From Gammaproteobacteria bacterium (GTDB lineage: Bacteria > Pseudomonadota > Gammaproteobacteria > Enterobacterales > Psychrobiaceae): a DNA stretch of 9,633 nt. Positions within the stretch are counted from its first letter, which is position 1. The number at the start of each line of letters is the position of its first letter. The stretch spans positions 1 through 9,633 of the forward strand of contig JABSRS010000108.1 in assembly GCA_013214885.1 (NCBI GenBank), read 5' to 3'. The notes under the pieces are model-generated. The model was given only the letters and a program-made list of their open reading frames with translations. It searched no databases and had not been told where the DNA came from. The position numbers were made by a program, and so were the translations under genes. Positions 6,711 to 9,633 of this stretch are shown here, piece by piece.

Positions 6711-7025
6711 ATGATCACCGAGTTAACCAATATGTCAGTCGAGATCGAGCGAGTAGACAACAAGATATTCCTAGCCTTAACAATGCGTGGCACGTTAACT
6801 CATGATGATTACATTGAGATGACATCAATGGTTGAGCAGCAGTTAAAACAAATTAACCAACCGACCATTAATGCGCTAGTCGATATTACTGAACTCGAAA
6901 GGTGGACTGTGCATGCGGCATGGGATGATTTGAAATTCGGCTTAAAGCATCAACACCAGTTTCAAAAAATAGCGATTATTGGTAATCAAAACTGGCAACA
7001 AATGTTAAGCAAGGTAAGCGATTGA
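6711..7025 (+). CDS. SpoIIAA-like (STAS-fold) protein, C-terminally truncated by an in-frame TGA
   Basis: This is a small cytoplasmic protein of the SpoIIAA-like family (formerly DUF3478), a STAS-like fold of uncertain function. From the ATG at 6711 it has 104 residues: strand IERVDNKIFLALTMRGTLTHDDY, a helix, strand NALVDITELERWTVHAAWDDLKFGLKH, and strand KIAIIGNQNWQQMLSKVSD. Family members, usually about 120-126 residues, continue with a Trp-Phe and a VxYF...A strand-helix. Here the Trp position is TGA (7023-7025), and the same frame continues as FVKCDVHYFENKQQASNCI, clearly the missing end. The gene is therefore probably a recent nonsense mutant that may still give an unstable product. The start at 6711, preceded by GGGGG, matches the family; an ATG at 6678 would add 11 unusual residues. 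Confidence 0.8.
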   Translation: MITELTNMSVEIERVDNKIFLALTMRGTLTHDDYIEMTSMVEQQLKQINQPTINALVDITELERWTVHAAWDDLKFGLKHQHQFQKIAIIGNQNWQQMLSKVSD

Positions 7026-7094
7026 TTCGTTAAATGCGATGTCCATTATTTTGAGAATAAACAGCAAGCCTCTAATTGTATAACCGCTGCTTAA
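7026..7094 (+). pseudogene. In-frame remnant of the SpoIIAA-like C-terminus beyond the TGA
   Basis: After the TGA at 7023-7025 the frame stays open for 22 codons to a TAA at 7092-7094. The translation VHYFENKQQAS fits the family's VxYFxxxxxA ending. The second conserved Trp position, in A-x-W, reads Cys (TGT), perhaps further decay. The last 23 bases overlap the end of the opposite DMT permease gene. Confidence 0.6.
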
Positions 7095-7959
7095 TCAGTT
7101 TATCGCCCCATAAAAACAGCGATAAACCCATCACAACGCAAAAGGCCCCGATCACTAATTGTAAACTTATCGGCTCATTATTTAAGTAGCCCCCTAAACT
7201 CAACGCGAATACTGGTGTAATCAGCGTGATTAACGACACGGTACTGGCTGGGAGTTTTTGAAGTACATAGTAATAAGCAATGAATCCGATCAGCGAACCA
7301 AATATTCCTAAATACAGAATCGCCCATAACGAGCGAGCTTGCCATTGTGCAACGGGTAACGTGCCATCACTAATGAACCAAGTTAATGCAAATAACGGGG
7401 TTGCGACTGATAATGCACCGAAGGTGGTAGCCATGGGATTGATATTAATATCAACACTTTTAACCATAACACCACTTAAGCTGAAGAAAAACACGGCAAC
7501 CAGCACTAGCATAAGTCCAACGCCGCTATCGGTATTTAGTGACAAACTATCAGAGCACACAACCGCCAAGCCTGATAAAGAAACTAATAGAGAAAGTCGT
7601 TTTATTACACTGAACTTTGGTTCACCTAATATCTTCTGAGCCAGTAACCCTGAGATTATCGGCGCTAGCCCAAAAATTAGTGACATCATCCCAGACGCTA
7701 TATAACCAGTGGCAAGGTAGGCTAATAACATCCCAGCGAATATACCTCCACCAGAATAGCAATATAGTCGTAACGCTTGTCGATGAGTTGGTAACGATGT
7801 TTTTGTTAACGCCAAAATGCAGCCGCCAATAGCTAAGGCGATAACCATCCTTGATAGTACCGCCAGTGTAGGACTAACAGATTCGCTACTCCAAACAATC
7901 CCTAGTGGCGTGGTGGACCAAATTAGTACTACAATTAAATAAGCGATGATCACTGACAT
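7072..7959 (-). CDS. EamA-type drug/metabolite transporter (DMT) permease
   Basis: This inner-membrane permease has 295 residues, the standard size for ten-helix DMT transporters made of two EamA repeats of five helices (about 2-135 and 146-283). Seen: the N-terminal IWSTTPLGIVWSSE, with the family's W-S/G-T-P start of the first repeat; the LIFGLAPIISGLLAQKILGEP end of the first repeat, with its conserved Pro and Glu; and the matching VSLITLITPVFALSLGGYLNNEP in the second repeat. Substrates in this family range from amino acids to nucleotides and drugs, and nothing here identifies which. A GGAG ribosome-binding site lies seven bases before the ATG at 7959, and a good promoter lies upstream. 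It sits tail-to-tail with the truncated SpoIIAA-like gene. Its C-terminus is basic, KLIKQRLYN, placing it by the positive-inside rule in the cytoplasm. Confidence 0.92.
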   Translation of the reverse strand: MSVIIAYLIVVLIWSTTPLGIVWSSESVSPTLAVLSRMVIALAIGGCILALTKTSLPTHRQALRLYCYSGGGIFAGMLLAYLATGYIASGMMSLIFGLAPIISGLLAQKILGEPKFSVIKRLSLLVSLSGLAVVCSDSLSLNTDSGVGLMLVLVAVFFFSLSGVMVKSVDININPMATTFGALSVATPLFALTWFISDGTLPVAQWQARSLWAILYLGIFGSLIGFIAYYYVLQKLPASTVSLITLITPVFALSLGGYLNNEPISLQLVIGAFCVVMGLSLFLWGDKLIKQRLYN

Positions 7960-8004
7960 TAATAACTCCGAGCGTAAAGTTCAATAGAGGGGCTAAAAGG
8001 CAGG

Positions 8005-8033
8005 ACTATAGTTAGGATGGATATAGATATCAA
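8005..8033 (-). promoter_or_regulatory. Sigma-70 promoter of the DMT permease
   Basis: The minus strand has -35 TTGATA (8028-8033, 5 of 6 to consensus), a 17-bp spacer and -10 TATAGT (8005-8010, 5 of 6). A start near 7998 gives a leader of about 40 bases. It lies after the trhO hairpin, so the permease appears independently transcribed. Confidence 0.6.
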
Positions 8034-8047
8034 GTGATTAATAAACC

Positions 8048-8077
8048 AGGATGGTCGACTGGAAATCAGACCATCCT
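8048..8077 (-). terminator. trhO: Hairpin terminator candidate after trhO
   Basis: A 9-bp perfect stem, AGGATGGTC pairing with GACCATCCT, has a 12-base loop and starts 11 bases after the trhO stop. On the minus strand it is followed by TGGTTTATTAAT, only a weak U-tract, so termination may be partial. Confidence 0.5.
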
Positions 8078-8088
8078 ATGGTGAAAGT

Positions 8089-9066
8089 TTATTTAGCTTT
8101 AGTCGCATTTTTTAATGCGATTTTTTTATCCCGTTTTACACCAATTAACTGCTCAACGTTACCACCAATATGATCTTCGCCGCGTTCTTGCGCGAGCAGA
8201 ATCTGACGTTCACGTTCTTCGAAGCGACTGCGTTGTTCATCGGTGAATTTATCATGGCAGCGATGACAGCTGACGCCCTTGATATAATGCGGACTCTCTT
8301 TTTCAGGTTCCGTCAGTGGAAAGCGACATGCGAAACATTGATCATACTTACCCTGTTCCAAATCGTGATTAACAGCAACGCGGCCGTCAAACACAAAACA
8401 CTCACCTTGCCACATTGATTCAGTAGCAGGTACTTCTTCAAGGTATTTCAAGATGCCACCCTCAAGATGGTACACCTCTTCAAAACCTTGATCTTTTAGA
8501 TAAGCGGTCGATTTTTCACAGCGGATCCCGCCTGTACAATACATCGCAACTTTCTTATGCTTGTTTTTGTCTAGGTTATCAGCGACATATTGTGGGAACT
8601 CACGAAATGTCTTGGTGTTAGGATTGATGGCATTTTTAAAGGTACCAATCTCAACTTCATAATCGTTGCGGGTATCAACCAAGATAACATCAGGATCTGA
8701 GATAAGTGCGTTCCAATCTTGTGGCTTTACATAAGTGCCAACAACTTGATTAGGGTCAACACCTTCAACACCCATAGTAACGATTTCTTTCTTTAGTTTA
8801 ACTTTAGTACGTTGAAATGGATTTTCACTATTAAAGGATACTTTATAAGAAACGTTGTTAAGGCGCTCATCTTCGGCTAGGAAACTTAAGATAGCTTCGA
8901 TGGCTTGCTGCGTGCCAGCTATAGTACCGTTAATCCCTTCGTTTGCTAATAGCAGTGTGCCGTAAACATCATTAGCTTTCATGACATCTAATAATGGCTG
9001 TTGCAGTTGTTCGAAGTTTTCAAGGCGAACGAACTTGTACATTGCACAAACAGTGATATTACTCAT
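8089..9066 (-). CDS. trhO: tRNA uridine(34) hydroxylase TrhO (YceA), rhodanese-domain protein
   Basis: TrhO carries out oxygen-dependent hydroxylation of U34 in tRNAs to 5-hydroxyuridine, a precursor of wobble modifications such as cmo5U. The 325 residues fit the family. Seen: an N-terminal ferredoxin-like domain with [17 protein letters not shown] (35-51); a rhodanese domain from about 115-212 with [14 protein letters not shown] and the active loop CTGGIRC, with Cys177 the likely catalytic residue, then [12 protein letters not shown]; and a C-terminal region with two CXXC pairs (C244/C247 and C267/C270), a probable zinc knuckle, ending in a basic tail [15 protein letters not shown]. The tail region is shorter and less Cys-rich than that of E. 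coli YceA. The ATG at 9066 is the first residue of the conserved N-terminus. The gene faces away from the rrn operon, with a 350-bp leader region between them. Confidence 0.96.
   Translation of the reverse strand: MSNITVCAMYKFVRLENFEQLQQPLLDVMKANDVYGTLLLANEGINGTIAGTQQAIEAILSFLAEDERLNNVSYKVSFNSENPFQRTKVKLKKEIVTMGVEGVDPNQVVGTYVKPQDWNALISDPDVILVDTRNDYEVEIGTFKNAINPNTKTFREFPQYVADNLDKNKHKKVAMYCTGGIRCEKSTAYLKDQGFEEVYHLEGGILKYLEEVPATESMWQGECFVFDGRVAVNHDLEQGKYDQCFACRFPLTEPEKESPHYIKGVSCHRCHDKFTDEQRSRFEERERQILLAQERGEDHIGGNVEQLIGVKRDKKIALKNATKAK
8103..8127 (+). terminator. Terminator-like hairpin on the plus strand inside the trhO 3' end
   Basis: TCGCATT (8103-8109), loop TTTT, AATGCGA (8114-8120) is followed immediately by seven T. 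On the plus strand this has the form of an intrinsic terminator, yet it lies antisense within the last codons of trhO. No plus-strand gene upstream needs it, so it may act on antisense transcripts or simply reflect Lys codons on the other strand. Confidence 0.35.
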
Positions 9067-9308
9067 ATTTCAAATTACCCATTGAACTGGCCGAGTCGTA
9101 AACCCGGTGCTTTAGATTGCCCTTGGTTACTAGTTATCAGTACTACCTATATAGTAGCCAAGGAATTAGAGGCGGATAGTAGCAGATATTGATCAAAATG
9201 TATTGAGCGCCAAAACATAAGAGCTGCGGCCTAATTCACTTAAAATATGACTTACGATTAAGAAAAAGGGTTAGAAGTCTGTTTTTAGCACTTAAAGTCG
9301 AAATTAAT
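9067..9308. other. Gene-free stretch between trhO and the rrn promoters, with two hairpins
   Basis: No gene is seen. A hairpin at 9091-9107 (CCGAGT / ACCCGG, one G-U pair in the minus-strand RNA) and a larger one at 9121-9163 would lie in the trhO leader RNA if transcription begins upstream of them. No clear trhO promoter is visible; the best candidate, TTGGCT-17-GATAAC on the minus strand, is weak and falls inside the larger hairpin. Confidence 0.4.
9121..9163. repeat. 12-bp inverted repeat upstream of trhO
   Basis: CCTTGGTTACTA (9121-9132) and TAGTAGCCAAGG (9152-9163) pair over 12 positions, 11 Watson-Crick and one wobble or mismatch, around a 19-base loop. It sits 55-97 bases before the trhO start. 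No T-run follows on either strand, so it is more likely a leader structure or operator than a terminator. Confidence 0.5.
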
Positions 9309-9324
9309 TGTGACTTTTGTCACA
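9309..9324. promoter_or_regulatory. CRP binding site (perfect core)
   Basis: TGTGA-CTTTTG-TCACA is a perfect match to the CRP/Vfr core TGTGA-N6-TCACA. Its centre lies about 101 bp before the expected rrn P1 start and about 250 bp before the trhO start on the other strand. A TTGACA begins two bases after it (9326-9331), but no good -10 follows at normal spacing. The target promoter is uncertain. Confidence 0.6.
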
Positions 9325-9362
9325 GTTGACATTGGGGTTGTATTATTAATAACCAAACGGAG

Positions 9363-9418
9363 TTAATCTTTTAAAAAGCCCTTGCCATGTCCCGAGACTT
9401 CCCTATAATGCTGCCTCA
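9363..9418 (+). promoter_or_regulatory. rrn P1: rRNA operon P1 promoter with UP element and G+C-rich discriminator
   Basis: An A/T-rich UP-like block (9363-9378) precedes -35 TTGCCA (9382-9387), a 16-bp spacer ending CTTCCC, and -10 TATAAT (9404-9409). The discriminator GCTGCCTC leads to a start at about A9418. The CCCTATAATG core, the G+C-rich discriminator and the following CACTGACACGG closely follow E. coli rrnB P1 as I remember it. Such promoters are normally driven by Fis and restrained by ppGpp/DksA and low initiating NTP. Confidence 0.88.
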
Positions 9419-9500
9419 CTGACACGGGGAAGCAGCTTACTAAGCGATTAAGTAGAATGAGCTACCAAGCGGGTCAGAGAGGGAAACGAAGCTTGAAACT

Positions 9501-9552
9501 TTAAAAAAAGAATCAAATAAAACGTTGACTTAGAAATGGGAAAGCGTATTAT
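9501..9552 (+). promoter_or_regulatory. rrn P2: rRNA operon P2 promoter
   Basis: An A-rich UP-like tract (9501-9522) precedes -35 TTGACT (9525-9530), a 16-bp spacer, and -10 TATTAT (9547-9552). The spacer contains GGGAAAGCG, and the whole follows the E. coli rrn P2 pattern TTGACT...GGGAAGGCGTATTAT. P2 lies about 140 bp downstream of P1 and provides the basal rRNA transcription. Confidence 0.88.
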
Positions 9553-9592
9553 ATATCTCCCAACGCAACGAGCCACAGGGTTCCAAGCGTAA

Positions 9593-9616
9593 CTCCTAAC
9601 CGATAGGTTAGTCGAG
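9593..9616 (+). promoter_or_regulatory. boxB-like hairpin of the rrn leader
   Basis: CTAACC (9596-9601), loop GATA, GGTTAG (9606-9611) makes a 6-bp stem, extended by CTC (9593-9595) with GAG (9614-9616) around a two-base bulge. It lies just before boxA, the boxB-boxA order of the rRNA antitermination leader. Confidence 0.65.
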
Positions 9617-9622
9617 TTGAAA

Positions 9623-9633
9623 CGTTCTTTAAC
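9623..9633 (+). promoter_or_regulatory. boxA: boxA antitermination element of the rrn leader (cut by window end)
   Basis: CGTTCTTTAAC matches the start of the rrn boxA (TGCTCTTTAACA in E. coli), which recruits NusB-NusE so that polymerase resists Rho across the rRNA genes. The window ends inside it. The 16S rRNA gene is expected within roughly 200 bases to the right. Confidence 0.85.

Noticed and set aside
7023..7025. TGA read as selenocysteine or as tryptophan by a recoded genetic code
   Set aside because: The family has Trp, not Cys/Sec, at this position. No selenocysteine-insertion hairpin is evident just after it, and TGA is used as a normal stop for the foldase (5291-5293).
9121..9163. 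tRNA or mobile-element end
   Set aside because: The inverted repeat lacks a cloverleaf, a TTCGA-type T-loop or CCA end. There is no transposase and no target-site duplication to suggest an insertion element.

Overview
The window looks like a chromosomal stretch of a marine or aquatic gammaproteobacterium, probably in the Alteromonadales (a Shewanella-, Colwellia- or Psychrobium-like organism). The reasons are its low G+C, the pairing of a DUF2947 gene with rlmF, a Pseudomonas-type lipase with its foldase, and an rRNA operon promoter region closely resembling the E. coli rrn P1/P2 arrangement. The genus is inferred and cannot be fixed from this sequence alone. I see no insertion sequence, prophage, CRISPR array or tRNA gene.

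Left part (1-2870, all minus strand): the N-terminal 227 residues of a TRAP-transporter solute-binding protein (DctP/TakP type) run off the left edge. Upstream of it lies an overlapping pair, DUF2947 then rlmF (23S rRNA m6A1618 methyltransferase), apparently served by its own extended -10 promoter. Next is a small exported lytic transglycosylase with a Fur-box-like palindrome just upstream.

Middle part (2871-7094): a 395-bp intergenic region with operator-like palindromes precedes a forward cluster. The cluster holds a secreted triacylglycerol lipase, its membrane-anchored foldase 9 bp downstream, and a cold-shock-domain/DUF1294 membrane protein 32 bp further on. That last gene overlaps tail-to-tail, by 27 bp, a minus-strand sirtuin that contains no cysteine at all and so cannot have the usual zinc module. 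Divergent from the sirtuin is a SpoIIAA-like gene that appears to have lost its last beta-strand and helix to a TGG-to-TGA change; the expected C-terminus is still readable in frame after the stop.

Right part (7072-9633): an EamA/DMT permease with a good sigma-70 promoter, then trhO (tRNA U34 hydroxylase) with a hairpin after its stop, both on the minus strand. The last ~300 bases hold a perfect CRP site (TGTGA-N6-TCACA), then tandem rrn P1 and P2 promoters, a boxB-like hairpin and a boxA, where the window ends. A 16S rRNA gene should begin shortly to the right.

Most of this is ordinary core genome. rlmF, trhO and the rrn operon share a translation-apparatus theme, and the lipase, foldase, TRAP receptor and transglycosylase act in the periplasm or outside the cell. 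The points most worth a second look are the zinc-less sirtuin, the truncated SpoIIAA-like gene, the Trp-rich insertion in the lipase together with the altered foldase signature, and the CRP site near rrn P1. I did not find a convincing new multi-gene system.
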